DNA of 64,000 nt from Geothrix rubra (lineage in GTDB: Bacteria > Acidobacteriota > Holophagae > Holophagales > Holophagaceae), in contig NZ_BSDD01000001.1 of the NCBI RefSeq assembly GCF_030268065.1, positions 620,001-684,000 on the forward strand. The letters run 5' to 3'. Positions 1 through 8,785 of this stretch are shown one piece after another. The position numbers were made by a program, and so were the translations under genes. The notes below the pieces were generated by a model. The model was not told the origin of the DNA. It saw nothing but the letters and a program-made list of their open reading frames with translations, and ran no database searches. Position 1 is the first letter of the stretch. Each line of letters begins with the position of its first letter.

Positions 1-342
1 CGGATCCTGGCCATCGCGGAACCCACCCTCGCCGAGCAGCCCTCCGGCTGCGCCATCGACGGCATGCTCCGCAGCGTCCATCGGATCGCCGAGACGGCGG
101 GCCTGGCCCTGGCGGATCCCCAGGACGTGGTGGTGCGCCTGGACGCAGGCATCCGCATCTTCCCCCGGACCGAGCTGGAGGCCCGGCTCGGCGACGGCAC
201 CCTGGACGGGGGCACGCCGGTGCTGGACCTGGCCCTGTACACCCTGGGCGACCTGCGCCAGGGCCGCCTGGAGAAGCCTCTGGCCGCCACCTGGATCGGG
301 CGGAAGTACAAGGTTCAGGCCCCGGCCGGAACCGGGGCCTGA
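1..342 (+). CDS. conserved hypothetical protein, 5' end cut by window edge
   Basis: The reading frame is open from the first base to a TGA, giving 113 visible residues; the true start lies outside the window. The motif QPSGCAIDGMLRSVHRIAE near the visible N-terminus, followed by a WIGRKY segment near the end, recalls a family of about 150 residues often mislabelled 'ABC transporter ATPase' in Bacteroidetes, where a GCSID motif is conserved. There is no Walker motif, so no ATPase role can be supported. The family match is from memory and tentative. Codon third positions are strongly GC, as in its neighbours, so the frame is very likely coding. Confidence 0.7.
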   Translation, partial: RILAIAEPTLAEQPSGCAIDGMLRSVHRIAETAGLALADPQDVVVRLDAGIRIFPRTELEARLGDGTLDGGTPVLDLALYTLGDLRQGRLEKPLAATWIGRKYKVQAPAGTGA

Positions 343-358
343 AGCACGCGCAGGCAAG

Positions 359-760
359 CTAGAAGATCGATTCGCCGGGCTTGCGGCGCCAGGCTTCCGT
401 GCGCTTCTGGCCATCCGCCTTCGGCTTGGCCTCCTTGGCCGCAGCCAGGGTCTGGAGCAGGGAGCCGCCCAGCTGGGAGGCCACGGTCTTGGCCAGGACC
501 GGGGCGGGCGTGCTCACCGGGCCGCTTGCGGGCACCTGCAGCGGCGAGGCGTCCTCGCTCTTGGCGGTGACCTCCCTGAGGCGCTTCTCGTACCAGGCCT
601 TCCGCTTGGGATCCATCACGCGGGTCTTGGTGGAGGTCTTCTCCCCCTTCTTCAGGACCTTGGGACGGGCTTTCTCGCGGTCTTCCCGCAGCGTCGAGTC
701 AGGCTTGGCGGCTTCCTCGAGGATCTTCGCCAGATTTCCAAGGCCACGCAGGTTCATCAT
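359..760 (-). CDS. hypothetical basic protein
   Basis: A protein of about 133 residues that I do not recognise. It starts MMNLRGLGNLAKILEEA, is rich in Lys, Arg, Glu and Ala, and has no membrane segment or signal peptide. The middle is strongly basic (KKGEKTSTKTRVMDPKRKAW) and the C-terminal half is Ala/Pro rich and probably disordered. I chose the ATG at 760 because a GGAG lies about 12 bases upstream; a GTG at 799 would add 13 residues but has no visible ribosome-binding site. It converges with the preceding gene. A competing plus-strand frame over the same bases looks less protein-like. A nucleic-acid-binding role is only a guess from the charge. Confidence 0.55.
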   Translation of the reverse strand: MMNLRGLGNLAKILEEAAKPDSTLREDREKARPKVLKKGEKTSTKTRVMDPKRKAWYEKRLREVTAKSEDASPLQVPASGPVSTPAPVLAKTVASQLGGSLLQTLAAAKEAKPKADGQKRTEAWRRKPGESIF

Positions 761-903
761 ATGAAAGGACTGCTCCAGAAAGGGGCCACGGGCCACCACT
801 CACGAGGTTACCGGCAAAGCCTTCATTTCCGTAGTGATTTTCGGCACGAGATGCGTTTTTTTCGGTCCCCTTCCACCCAATCCCACCCCCCGCGCCGGCA
901 CCC

Positions 904-1746
904 ATGCCCCGTTCCGCCCCCCTGAAGACCCGCCTGGACGACCTCTGTTCCAGGTATGACACCGCAGGAGCCCTGGACCTGGATCCCCTGTCCGTGGCGC
1001 TGGCCTACCCCGATCCCCTGGACCGGGAGGTGGCCGCCTTCGTGGCCGCGCACCTGGCCTACGGCCGGGTGGCACCCATGCTGCGGGCCGTGCGGGCGGC
1101 CCTGGCCCCCCTCGGCCCCCGGCCCGCCGCCTGGCTGCGGAAGACCCGCGAAGGCGATGCGCGGCAGTCGCTCCACCGGAACCTGGAAGATTGGACCTGG
1201 CGCTTCCACACCGGCAGGGATGTCGTGGCCTGGCTCCTCGCCTGGAAGCGCCTGGACCAGGAGAGCGGTTCGGGCCTGGAGTCCCATCTGCTGCCCGGCC
1301 CGGGCGAAGACGGGGATGCGGCCCTCTCGAGGCTCGTGCAGCGGCTGCGGCGCGAGCTTCCCGCCACCTACGGCCTCCGCTTCAGCCTGCCCGATCCCCT
1401 CGAAGGCGCCGCCTGCAAGCGCTGGCGCATGTTCCTTCGCTGGATGGCGCGGAGCGGCTGGCCCGACCTGGGGCTCTGGACCCGCTACCCCCAGGACCAG
1501 CTCGTGATCCCGCTGGACACCCACGTGGCACGGGTCTCCCGCTTCATCGGCCTGAGCGCCCGGGCCACGCCCGACGGCCGCATGGCCCGCGAGATCACCG
1601 AGGCCCTTCGCCGCCTCGATCCGGTCGATCCCCTGCGCTACGACTTCGCCCTCAGCCACCTCGGCATCCTGGGGGACTGCCCCGGCGTGCGCCGGAAGAC
1701 CACCTGCGCCGCCTGCCCCCTCTATGCGATCTGCCGCGCGCGCTGA
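904..1746 (+). CDS. TIGR02757 (DUF2400) family protein
   Basis: This 280-residue protein matches the TIGR02757/DUF2400 family by its N-terminal pattern (ALAYPDPLDREVAAFVAAHLAYGRV), by the central RWMARSGWPDLGLW segment, and by the LDTHVARVSRFIGL motif, which recalls the helix-hairpin-helix DNA glycosylase fold. The C-terminus carries four cysteines spaced C-X8-C-X2-C-X5-C, close to the C-X6-C-X2-C-X5-C iron-sulfur ligands of endonuclease III. The family has no established biochemical role; base-excision or other DNA transactions are an inference from these similarities. The ATG has no clear Shine-Dalgarno sequence. It converges with the rluA-type gene 10 bases downstream. Confidence 0.85.
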   Translation: MPRSAPLKTRLDDLCSRYDTAGALDLDPLSVALAYPDPLDREVAAFVAAHLAYGRVAPMLRAVRAALAPLGPRPAAWLRKTREGDARQSLHRNLEDWTWRFHTGRDVVAWLLAWKRLDQESGSGLESHLLPGPGEDGDAALSRLVQRLRRELPATYGLRFSLPDPLEGAACKRWRMFLRWMARSGWPDLGLWTRYPQDQLVIPLDTHVARVSRFIGLSARATPDGRMAREITEALRRLDPVDPLRYDFALSHLGILGDCPGVRRKTTCAACPLYAICRAR

Positions 1747-1756
1747 TCGGAGGCGC

Positions 1757-2686
1757 TCAGAAATCCGGACCGCCCTGCCGCCGTCGCAGCACTGCCGGCG
1801 GCGCGCAGAGGAGGGTCAGGGGCCGGCCCGTGCGGGGATGGACGAGCTCGAGGCACAAGGCATGGAGCCGGTAGCCGAGGTCACCGGGCAGGGCCACGGT
1901 TCCCGGCAGGGGAATCCCCCCCGGGCCGTAGAGCGGGTCGCCCAGCAGGGGATGGCCCGCGAAGGCCAGGTGGATGCGGATCTGGTGCGGGCGGCCCGTC
2001 TCGATCTCCACTTCCACCAGGGCGCCCTCCTCCCGCCGCTCCAGCACCCGGACCCGGCTGAGGGAGGCCCTTCCGCCGGGGTTCGCCCCATGGACCGTCC
2101 CAAGCAGCGGATGGGGCACCTCGCCGATGGGCGTCGTGATGTCGAAGGCGTCCAGCTCCGGCTGTCCCGCGCAGAGGGTCCGGTAGGTCTTGCGGAGGCG
2201 GTGTTCCCGGAAGGCCGCCTGCACCAGGCGACTGGCCTCGGTGGAGCGCGCGAAGAGGACCACGCCGGAGGTCCCGCGGCCCAGGCGGTGCATGGGACTC
2301 GCCTCCGGCCAGCGCCGCCGGACCAGGGCCAGCAGCGTGTGGTCCTGGAATTCGCCCCCGCCGGGGAGGGTGGGCAGGCCGCTGGGCTTGGCCACCGCCA
2401 GCAGGTCCTCGTCCTCGTGGAGCAGGGCCATGGCCAGGGGGGCCTCCGGCTCGATCCAGGGTGGCCGGGTCCAGACGACCTCCTGCCCCGCACCCAGACG
2501 CTGGCCGGGCGCCGCAGGGCGGCCGTCGATCCGCACCTCCCCCCCCGCGATGCGCCGGGCCCATTCGAGCTCCGTCGCCCTCGGGTGGCGGGCGGCCAGA
2601 TGGGCCAGCACCGTCGCCCCGGCGTCCGCGCGGGTGATCCGCTCCCGATGGAGGCAGCCTCCGTTCGGCGCCGCGGGCTCCGTCAC
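1757..2686 (-). CDS. RluA-family pseudouridine synthase-like protein
   Basis: A 309-residue protein with an S4-like N-terminal part (ATELEWARRIAGGEVRIDG) followed by the RluA catalytic domain: HEDEDLLAVAKPSGLPTLPG, a HRLGRGTSGVVLFARS motif, and the C-terminal RPHQIRIHLAFAGHPLLGDP signature. Typical members isomerise uridine in rRNA or tRNA. The motif that normally reads HRLD, with the catalytic Asp, reads HRLG here, so activity or mechanism is uncertain. The start is a GTG at 2686 that overlaps the TGA of bshA (GTGA), so the two genes are probably translationally coupled. The exact RNA target cannot be assigned. Confidence 0.88.
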   Translation of the reverse strand: MTEPAAPNGGCLHRERITRADAGATVLAHLAARHPRATELEWARRIAGGEVRIDGRPAAPGQRLGAGQEVVWTRPPWIEPEAPLAMALLHEDEDLLAVAKPSGLPTLPGGGEFQDHTLLALVRRRWPEASPMHRLGRGTSGVVLFARSTEASRLVQAAFREHRLRKTYRTLCAGQPELDAFDITTPIGEVPHPLLGTVHGANPGGRASLSRVRVLERREEGALVEVEIETGRPHQIRIHLAFAGHPLLGDPLYGPGGIPLPGTVALPGDLGYRLHALCLELVHPRTGRPLTLLCAPPAVLRRRQGGPDF

Positions 2687-3795
2687 GACCGCCCCAGCAC
2701 CTGCCGGTAGAGGGCCTCGTACTGGTCCACGATGGGACCCTCGGCGAAGGTGCCCAGGGCCCGTTCGCGGGCCGCATCGCCCATGGTGAGGCGGAGATCC
2801 TCGTCGCGCAGCAGCGTCAGGGCATCCGCGGCCATCGCGTCCACGTCGCCCATGGGCTCCAGGAAACCGTCCACGCCGTGGCGCACCACCTCGGGCAGCC
2901 CCCCCACCCGGCTGGCGATGACGGGCACCCGGTGCCCCATGGCCTCCAGGGCGGCCAGGCCGAAGCTCTCCGTGGCGCTGGGCAGCAGGAAGAGGTCCGA
3001 GCAGGCCAGCACCGTGCCGATGTCCAGCTGCTTGCCGGTGAACCGCACCTCGGCGGCGAACCCGTGGTCGCGGCAGTAGGCCTCGGCCTCGAGCCGGTCG
3101 GGGCCGTCGCCCACCATCACCAGCCGGGCGGGCACCTCGGTCCGCACCCGCTCGAAGACCTTCAGCACGTCCATCACCCGCTTCACGGGCCGGAAGTTGG
3201 AGATGTGGGTGAGGACGAAGGCCGCCTTGGGCGCAAGCCAGGCCCGGCAGTCCGGCCGCTCGTCCCGGGGCGGTTCCACGAAGTTCCCGATCACCTCGAT
3301 GGGCCGGTCCACCTGGAAGATCCGCAGGGTCTCCTGGCGCAGGTACTCCGATACCGCCGTCACGCCGTCGCTCTCGCGGATGGCCATCTTCACCATGGGC
3401 AGGTAGCTGGGATCGCTGCCCACCACCGTAATGTCCGTCCCGTGGAGGGTGGTCACCACCTTCAGGTTGCCGCCGAGGGCCATGCGGGCCAGCAGGGCCG
3501 CCATGGCATGGGGGATGGCGTAGTGGGCGTGGATGATCTCCAGGCCGTAATGGTCCGCCACGTCCGCCATCTTGGATCCCAGCGCGATGGAATAGGGGGA
3601 GTCCTCGAAGAGCGGGTAGGGGCTGGCGCGCACCTCGTGGAAGTTGATGCGGTCCTCGAAGCCCACCAGCCTCGGCGGCACGCTGGGACTGAGGATGTGG
3701 ATCTCGTGGCCCCGGGCGGCCAGGGCCTTCCCGACCTCCGTGGCCACCACGCCGGAGCCGCCGAAGGTGCTGTAGCAGGAAATTCCGATGCGCAT
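2683..3795 (-). CDS. bshA: N-acetyl-alpha-D-glucosaminyl L-malate synthase BshA
   Basis: A 370-residue GT4 glycosyltransferase of the BshA type. BshA joins UDP-GlcNAc to L-malate in the first step of bacillithiol synthesis. Visible features are the N-terminal [20 protein letters not shown] donor-fold loop, [26 protein letters not shown], the SNFRPVKRV segment, and a C-terminal [19 protein letters not shown] motif with the GT4 E-X7-E arrangement. Length fits the family (about 375-385). The gene is divergent from yggT, and its stop overlaps the start of the RluA-type gene. No bshB or bshC lies in the window, so a complete bacillithiol pathway is inferred rather than shown. Confidence 0.9.
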   Translation of the reverse strand: MRIGISCYSTFGGSGVVATEVGKALAARGHEIHILSPSVPPRLVGFEDRINFHEVRASPYPLFEDSPYSIALGSKMADVADHYGLEIIHAHYAIPHAMAALLARMALGGNLKVVTTLHGTDITVVGSDPSYLPMVKMAIRESDGVTAVSEYLRQETLRIFQVDRPIEVIGNFVEPPRDERPDCRAWLAPKAAFVLTHISNFRPVKRVMDVLKVFERVRTEVPARLVMVGDGPDRLEAEAYCRDHGFAAEVRFTGKQLDIGTVLACSDLFLLPSATESFGLAALEAMGHRVPVIASRVGGLPEVVRHGVDGFLEPMGDVDAMAADALTLLRDEDLRLTMGDAARERALGTFAEGPIVDQYEALYRQVLGRS

Positions 3796-3845
3796 GGGGG
3801 CCCCTCGCTCCTCGCTATGATGAACGAGTCGAACGGATCCTGCCC

Positions 3846-4103
3846 ATGCCCCTTCTCTTCCTCATCGCCTACCGAGCCATCGATGTGCTGATCTGGCTCC
3901 TCATCGCGACGGCCCTCCTCTCCTGGTTCCCCATCGACCCCCGGAACCGCTGGGTGCGCCTGCTCCATGCCATCACGGAGCCGGTCCTCCACCCCATCCG
4001 ACTGCTGGTGCCTCCCATCGGGGGGTTCAGCCTCGACATCATCATCGCCGTGCTGCTCCTGAGCCTCATCCAGCGGGTCTTCCTGCAGGCCCTCATGTCC
4101 TGA
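3846..4103 (+). CDS. YggT (YlmG) family membrane protein
   Basis: A small 85-residue integral membrane protein with two hydrophobic segments (about residues 3-23 and 58-80) separated by the family hallmark [20 protein letters not shown], in which Pro and Arg residues precede a [11 protein letters not shown] motif. YggT/YlmG proteins lie in the cytoplasmic membrane and are linked genetically to cell division and osmotic shock, without a defined reaction. It sits 11 bases upstream of a DivIVA-domain gene, the ylmG-divIVA order known from Gram-positive division clusters, which supports a role near the divisome. A -10-like TATGAT lies about 25 bases upstream. Confidence 0.88.
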   Translation: MPLLFLIAYRAIDVLIWLLIATALLSWFPIDPRNRWVRLLHAITEPVLHPIRLLVPPIGGFSLDIIIAVLLLSLIQRVFLQALMS

Positions 4104-4114
4104 AGGGAATCGCC

Positions 4115-4663
4115 ATGAAGTACACCCCCCTCGACATCCAGCGCCGGGAATTCGAGAAGGTCTTCCGGGGCCTGGAGGAATCCGAAGTCCGCACCTTCCT
4201 CCACGAGATCGCCTCGGAATGGGAGGAGGTCCTGGCGGAGAACCAGAAGCTCAAGGAGGAGATCCTCGACAGCCGGGAACGGCTGCGCCAGTACCAGGAG
4301 CAGGACCGCATCTTCCGGGAGACCCTGCTCCAGGCCCAGCGCACCCGCGAGGACGTGCTGGACGGGGCGAACCGCGAGAAGGACCTCCTCATCCGCGAGG
4401 CCCAGTTCAAGGGCGAGGAGCTGGTGCGGGAAGCCCAGCAGCACGTGGTCGAGCTGGAAGTCCAGCTCCGCAACCTGAAGATGGAGCGCACCCGGTTCCT
4501 GCGGGAGATGGAATCCCTCATGGAGCGCACCCGCCGCCACATGCAGGAGGAGGCCCCGGACATGTACATGCCCGCGGCGCCCACCCTCAACCTCGAGAGC
4601 CTGGACCTCAGCGCCCTCGACGAGCCCCCCACGCCCTCCCGCCGTCCCCTTCAGAACGACTGA
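4115..4663 (+). CDS. DivIVA domain-containing protein
   Basis: A 182-residue cytoplasmic coiled-coil protein. The first 35 residues ([20 protein letters not shown], then [14 protein letters not shown]) are the DivIVA N-terminal lipid-binding domain, and residues 36-155 form a long charged heptad-rich coiled coil. The C-terminal 25 residues are Pro/Ser rich. DivIVA-like proteins bind negatively curved membrane and recruit division or polarity factors; the partner here is unknown. It follows yggT by 11 bases with an AAGGGAATCGCC ribosome-binding region and precedes the thiolase gene by 17 bases, so all three may be cotranscribed. It is shorter than polar-growth DivIVA/Wag31 and resembles the forms seen in diderm bacteria. 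Confidence 0.88.
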   Translation: MKYTPLDIQRREFEKVFRGLEESEVRTFLHEIASEWEEVLAENQKLKEEILDSRERLRQYQEQDRIFRETLLQAQRTREDVLDGANREKDLLIREAQFKGEELVREAQQHVVELEVQLRNLKMERTRFLREMESLMERTRRHMQEEAPDMYMPAAPTLNLESLDLSALDEPPTPSRRPLQND

Positions 4664-4680
4664 ATTTCCAAGGAACCGCC

Positions 4681-5868
4681 ATGTCCGAGCCCCAGGCCCC
4701 CCACGCCGTCATCCTCAAATCCCTCCGCAGCCCCATCGGCAAGTTCCAGGGCGCCTTCGCACCGCTGGCCGCGCCGGATCTCGCCGCCCAGGTGGTGAAA
4801 GCCCTGCTGGCGGCCGTGCCTGGCGCCACGCCCACGGAAGCCATCTTCGGCAATGTGGTGAGCGCCGGCGTGGGCCAGGCGCCGGCGCGCCAGGCGGCCC
4901 TCCGCGGCGGCCTGCCCTCCAGCGTGTCGGCCCTCACGGTGAACAAGGTCTGCGGCAGCGGACTCAAGGCCATCCAGCTCGCGGCGAACGCCGTGCGCCT
5001 GGGCGACCACGAGGTGGTGATCGCCGGTGGCATGGAATCCATGTCCAACGCGCCCTACCTCATGCCCAAGCTCCGGACCGGGGCCCGCATGGGTCACACG
5101 GAGGCCAAGGACGCCATGATCCTGGACGGCCTCTGGTGCGCCATGACGGACCAGCACATGGGTCATACCGGCGAGCTGGTGGCCGAGAAGTACCACGTGG
5201 GCCGCGAGCTGCAGGACGCCTGGGCCGTGGAGAGCCACCGGAAGGCCCTGGCCGCCATGCAGTCCGGCGCCTTCAAGGCCGAGATCGTGCCCATCGCCGT
5301 GCCCGGGAAGAAGGGCGACCTGATGATCAGCGAAGACGAGGGCCCCCGCGCGGACACCACCCTCGAATCCCTGGCGAAGCTCCGCCCCGCCTTCAAGAAG
5401 GACGGCACCGTCACCGCCGGCAATGCCCCCAGCGTGAACGACGGCGCGGCGGCGGCCCTGGTGACCACGGAGGACTTCGCGAAGGCCCACGGCCTGCCCA
5501 TCCAGGCGCGGATCCTCGGCACCGCCACGGCTGGCCTCGATCCGGAATGGGTGCTCATGGCCCCCGTGGAGGCCATCCGCAAGCTCCTGGCCAAGGTGGG
5601 TTGGGCCAGCCAGGATGTGGACCTCTGGGAGATCAACGAGGCCTTCGCCGTCCAGCTGGTGGCCACGCTCAACGAGCTGAAGCTGCCGGCGGACCGCGTG
5701 AACGTCCACGGCGGCGCCGTGGCCCTGGGCCATCCCATCGGTGCCAGCGGCGCCCGCGTCATGGCGACCCTCCTCCACGCCCTCGAACGCCAGGGTAAAC
5801 AGCGCGGCATCGCCGCCCTCTGCCTTGGCGGCGGCAACGCCATCGCCATGGCGGTGGAGCGGGTGTAG
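4681..5868 (+). CDS. acetyl-CoA C-acetyltransferase (thiolase)
   Basis: A 395-residue thiolase, the family's usual length. It condenses two acetyl-CoA to acetoacetyl-CoA or cleaves 3-ketoacyl-CoA in the cytosol. The nucleophilic Cys is in [10 protein letters not shown] (about residue 88), [11 protein letters not shown] follows, [10 protein letters not shown] carries the Asn-Glu-Ala-Phe motif, the catalytic His is in [14 protein letters not shown], and the second Cys is in the terminal CLGGGNAIA. The start is the ATG preceded by AAGGAACCGCC; the frame is open further upstream, but that extension overlaps divIVA and is not protein-like. Biosynthetic versus degradative direction cannot be told. 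The DUF2252 gene begins directly after its stop codon. Confidence 0.93.
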   Translation: MSEPQAPHAVILKSLRSPIGKFQGAFAPLAAPDLAAQVVKALLAAVPGATPTEAIFGNVVSAGVGQAPARQAALRGGLPSSVSALTVNKVCGSGLKAIQLAANAVRLGDHEVVIAGGMESMSNAPYLMPKLRTGARMGHTEAKDAMILDGLWCAMTDQHMGHTGELVAEKYHVGRELQDAWAVESHRKALAAMQSGAFKAEIVPIAVPGKKGDLMISEDEGPRADTTLESLAKLRPAFKKDGTVTAGNAPSVNDGAAAALVTTEDFAKAHGLPIQARILGTATAGLDPEWVLMAPVEAIRKLLAKVGWASQDVDLWEINEAFAVQLVATLNELKLPADRVNVHGGAVALGHPIGASGARVMATLLHALERQGKQRGIAALCLGGGNAIAMAVERV

Positions 5869-7200
5869 GTGGACGCCCTCCCCCGCTCCTCCCTGGCCGA
5901 ACGCCGCTCGGCGGGGAAGGCGCTGCGGGACCGGCTGCCCCGCACGGACCAGGGGGCCTTCGCGCCCCCTGGGGACCGTCCGGACCTGGTGGCCCGCCTG
6001 AAGGCCCACAATGCCCTGCGCATCCAGGATCTGCTCCCGATCAAGTGGGGGCGCATGGCCGCCTCGCCCTTCTCCTTCTTCCGGGGTTCGGCCGGGCTCT
6101 TCGCGGCCGACCTCGGCCCCGGACCCGTCACCGGGATCGAGGTACAGCTCTGCGGGGACGCGCACCTGCTCAATCTGGGCGCCTACGCGGCACCGGATGG
6201 GCACCTGGTCTTCGACCTCAACGACTTCGACGAGTCCCTGGCCGGCCCCTGGGAATGGGACCTGAAGCGGCTGTGCGCCAGCGTGGTGCTGGCCGGTCGC
6301 GAAGCCGGCCAATCGGACCGTTCCGCCCAGGATGCCGTGGCGGCCCTGGTGTGGGCCTACCGCGAGGGAATGGCCCGGTTCGCGGAGATGAAGCCCCTCG
6401 AGCTCGTCCGCTTCGACGTGCTGCCTGGCGACCATGGCCCCGTCCTGAAGGACGTACTGGCCAAGGCGACCCGGGATACCCCGGCCCGTCTGCTGGATAA
6501 GGTCACCGAGGAAGCCGCCGGCGGCGGACGCCGCTTCCAGGCCCATCCGCCCCTGCTGGCACCCGTGCCGGAAGCCACGAGCCAGGCGGTCATGTCGGCC
6601 TGGCCCGCCTACCGGGAGACGGTGGTCCCCGGCCGCCAGCGGGTCCTGGAGGCCTACGAGCCCGTGGACATCGCATTCCGGGTGGTGGGCACCGGCAGCG
6701 TGGGAACCACCTGCCTGGTGGCCCTCTGCTTCGGCCGGGGGCCCGACGATCCGCTCTTCCTCCAGTTCAAGTCCGAGGAACCCTCGGTCTGGACGCCCTA
6801 CCTGCCACCGGGCGACGGAACCGTCCACCAGGGTCGCCGGGTGGCCCTCGGTCAGCACCGGATGCAGACCTGGGTGGATCCCTTCCTGGGGTGGACCCGG
6901 TTCGAGGACCGGGACTTCCTGGTCCGCCAGTGGTCCGATCACAAGGCCTCGATCTCCGTGGAGGTGCTGAAGGGGCCGCTTCTCAAGGACTATGCGGGCC
7001 TCTGTGGTGGCATCCTCGCGAAGGCCCACGCCCGCACCGGCGATGCGGCGATGCTGGCGGGCTACCTCGGCGACGGGGACAAGCTCGACCAGGCCCTCGC
7101 GGGCTTCGCCCAGGCCTGTGCCGACCAGGTGGAACGGGACCACCAGCGGTTCCTGTCGGCGGTTCGCGAGGGGGCCCTGTCAGCCCTGACGGGGCTCTGA
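5869..7200 (+). CDS. DUF2252 domain-containing protein
   Basis: A 443-residue protein of the DUF2252 family, recognised by FSFFRGSAGLFAADL, CGDAHLLNLGAYAAPDG and FDLNDFDESLAGPWEWD in the first 160 residues, and by VGTGSVGTTCLVALC with QFKSEEPSVW in the second half. The HGD-like CGDAH and D-N-F-D pattern recall aminoglycoside-phosphotransferase and kinase-like folds, so an ATP-dependent phosphotransfer role has been proposed for such families; the substrate is unknown. The GTG start follows the thiolase stop codon without a gap, so expression is probably translationally coupled. No signal peptide or membrane segment is visible. Confidence 0.88.
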   Translation: MDALPRSSLAERRSAGKALRDRLPRTDQGAFAPPGDRPDLVARLKAHNALRIQDLLPIKWGRMAASPFSFFRGSAGLFAADLGPGPVTGIEVQLCGDAHLLNLGAYAAPDGHLVFDLNDFDESLAGPWEWDLKRLCASVVLAGREAGQSDRSAQDAVAALVWAYREGMARFAEMKPLELVRFDVLPGDHGPVLKDVLAKATRDTPARLLDKVTEEAAGGGRRFQAHPPLLAPVPEATSQAVMSAWPAYRETVVPGRQRVLEAYEPVDIAFRVVGTGSVGTTCLVALCFGRGPDDPLFLQFKSEEPSVWTPYLPPGDGTVHQGRRVALGQHRMQTWVDPFLGWTRFEDRDFLVRQWSDHKASISVEVLKGPLLKDYAGLCGGILAKAHARTGDAAMLAGYLGDGDKLDQALAGFAQACADQVERDHQRFLSAVREGALSALTGL

Positions 7201-7213
7201 TGGCCCTGAACGG

Positions 7214-7239
7214 CCAGGGCCCGGCGAACCGGGCCCTGG
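7214..7239. terminator. hairpin between convergent genes
   Basis: A perfect 11-base-pair stem (CCAGGGCCCGG / CCGGGCCCTGG) closed by a CGAA tetraloop lies between the stop of the DUF2252 gene and the stop of the convergent FadL-type gene. No T-run follows on either strand, so it may act as a bidirectional stop or mRNA 3'-end stabiliser rather than a classical intrinsic terminator. Confidence 0.55.
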
Positions 7240-7256
7240 GGTTGGAGAACCGGGGG

Positions 7257-8633
7257 TCAGAAGGTGAAACGGGCCCCGATGGCGAAGATGTCGCCGCTCA
7301 GCTTGTAGGTGGCGTTGAGGTTGCCCCGGGTGAAGTTGGGGTCGCTCTGGGAGGCCGTGGTCTGGAGCTCGACCTTGGAATCCTTCACGAAGAGGTGGGT
7401 GTAGCCCGCATCCACGGCGAAGGACTTGGAGAAGGCGTAGCTGGCGCCCAGGGAGGCCCAGGTGCGGTCGCCGTCAGGGATGCGCGGGGTGCGGTAGCCG
7501 TCCGTCACGGCACCCTTGTCGTGCGCGATGCCCCCGCGGAGGGCCCAGCCGTTGCCCAGCTTCCAGTTCCCGCCCAGGGAGAAGAAATAGGTGTCCCGCC
7601 AGTTCTCGTCAGTGATGGTCTCGGTGGGCTGCGGGGCGACGTTGTCCGAGAGCTTTACCCGCAGCTGCTTGAACCGGGACCAGCCCGTCCAGGCGGCCTC
7701 GCCCTGGAAGGAGAAGGTGTCGTTCACCTGGTAGTTGAACCCGACGGAGGCATTGGCGGGCAGGTCGAGGTCCGCCTTGCCCCCGCCGTTCTTGAAGCCC
7801 GCGGCCTGGAGGGTGGCCACCAGGGGGGCCGGCGCGGTGGCGGGATACTGGAAGGCGATGTCGCCCTTCAGCGTCATGGTCATCTGCCCGGAATAGGCGA
7901 AGCCGAGGCGCAGCTTCTCCGTGGGCTGGTAGGTGGCGCCCACCTTGTAGCCGTAGGCCCAGGTGTTGCCCGTGAGCTTCGCCGTGCCGTCGAGGGTCCC
8001 GGGGATGGTGGCGGGGAAGCCGATGAGTCCGAAATCCACGGCGTTCGTCAGGGTGGCGTCGGCATAGCGGGCCACGAAGGCCACGCCCACGGACCACTGC
8101 TGGTTGATGCGGTAGGCGAGGCTGGGGGCCACGTCCACGATCTTCAGGTCGGTCTTCAAGGCGTGGTAGCGGCCCACGAAGTTGCTGTCGTATTCCGTGA
8201 CGAAGCCATAGGGGGCGTTGACCGAGATGCCGAGCTTCAGGTCGTCGCTCAGGCTCCACATGCCGTAGAGGTTCGGAGCCACCTTGGCCGCGACCGCGTT
8301 CTTGTGGCTGGTCGGGCCGCTGATGGGCTCATAGGCCGGGAAGGCGGCCAGGGCGCTGGTTCGGGTGCCGGAGATGTCGTTGGCCTTGGCATCGGCGGCG
8401 ATGAGGGTGGCGCCCAGGGCGAACTGGTTCCCGGAGTACAGCGTCATGGTCGCCGGGTTGAAGAACATGGCGGAGATGTCGAAGCCGCCGGCCGAAACGC
8501 CCGCGAAGGCATTGCCCTGGGAGGAGGCACTCTGTTCGCGGAGCTGGAAGCCCGAGGCCTGGGCCACCGGCGCGAAGGCGCCCGCGGCGACGAGCGTCAG
8601 GGCGGTGAGGGTGAGGCGCGAACGGTTCGTCAT
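7257..8633 (-). CDS. outer membrane transport protein, OmpP1/FadL/TodX family
   Basis: A 458-residue outer-membrane beta-barrel. Residues 1-25 are a signal peptide ending VAQASG, and the mature protein starts FQLREQSASSQGNAFAG, the conserved FadL N-terminal hatch pattern with the ASSQGNAFAG motif. The rest alternates short amphipathic strands (LGASYAFSKSFAVDAGYTHLF) and ends in a terminal Phe (IGARFTF), typical of barrels inserted by BamA. The family takes up long-chain fatty acids or other hydrophobic molecules. The start ATG has an AGGAG about 10 bases upstream; a longer frame upstream is not signal-like. It lies downstream of trpA on the same strand but has its own putative promoter. Confidence 0.9.
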   Translation of the reverse strand: MTNRSRLTLTALTLVAAGAFAPVAQASGFQLREQSASSQGNAFAGVSAGGFDISAMFFNPATMTLYSGNQFALGATLIAADAKANDISGTRTSALAAFPAYEPISGPTSHKNAVAAKVAPNLYGMWSLSDDLKLGISVNAPYGFVTEYDSNFVGRYHALKTDLKIVDVAPSLAYRINQQWSVGVAFVARYADATLTNAVDFGLIGFPATIPGTLDGTAKLTGNTWAYGYKVGATYQPTEKLRLGFAYSGQMTMTLKGDIAFQYPATAPAPLVATLQAAGFKNGGGKADLDLPANASVGFNYQVNDTFSFQGEAAWTGWSRFKQLRVKLSDNVAPQPTETITDENWRDTYFFSLGGNWKLGNGWALRGGIAHDKGAVTDGYRTPRIPDGDRTWASLGASYAFSKSFAVDAGYTHLFVKDSKVELQTTASQSDPNFTRGNLNATYKLSGDIFAIGARFTF

Positions 8634-8707
8634 GGGGGCACTGCTCCTGTCCCGGAAAGCCGGGGATATGGGCCGTTTCCAGCCGATTCCGAAGTGGAAG
8701 ATGGACC

Positions 8708-8735
8708 ACGATACCAAATCGCGATGCCCTTGCAA
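8708..8735 (-). promoter_or_regulatory. putative promoter of the FadL-type gene
   Basis: On the minus strand TTGCAA and TATCGT are separated by 16 bases, about 75 bases upstream of the chosen ATG. This is a sigma-70-like arrangement in a locally AT-richer stretch. It is the best candidate in the 150-base gap between trpA and the porin gene; support is pattern only. Confidence 0.35.
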
Positions 8736-8785
8736 CCGTCCACAGGGATGGGCGGAGTATGTAACCGTTCACGACACAGCGGTCA

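Noticed and set aside
4651-7143. An 830-codon minus-strand frame opposite the thiolase and DUF2252 genes
   Set aside because: Low-complexity Gly/His/Arg composition and full overlap with two well-identified plus-strand genes.
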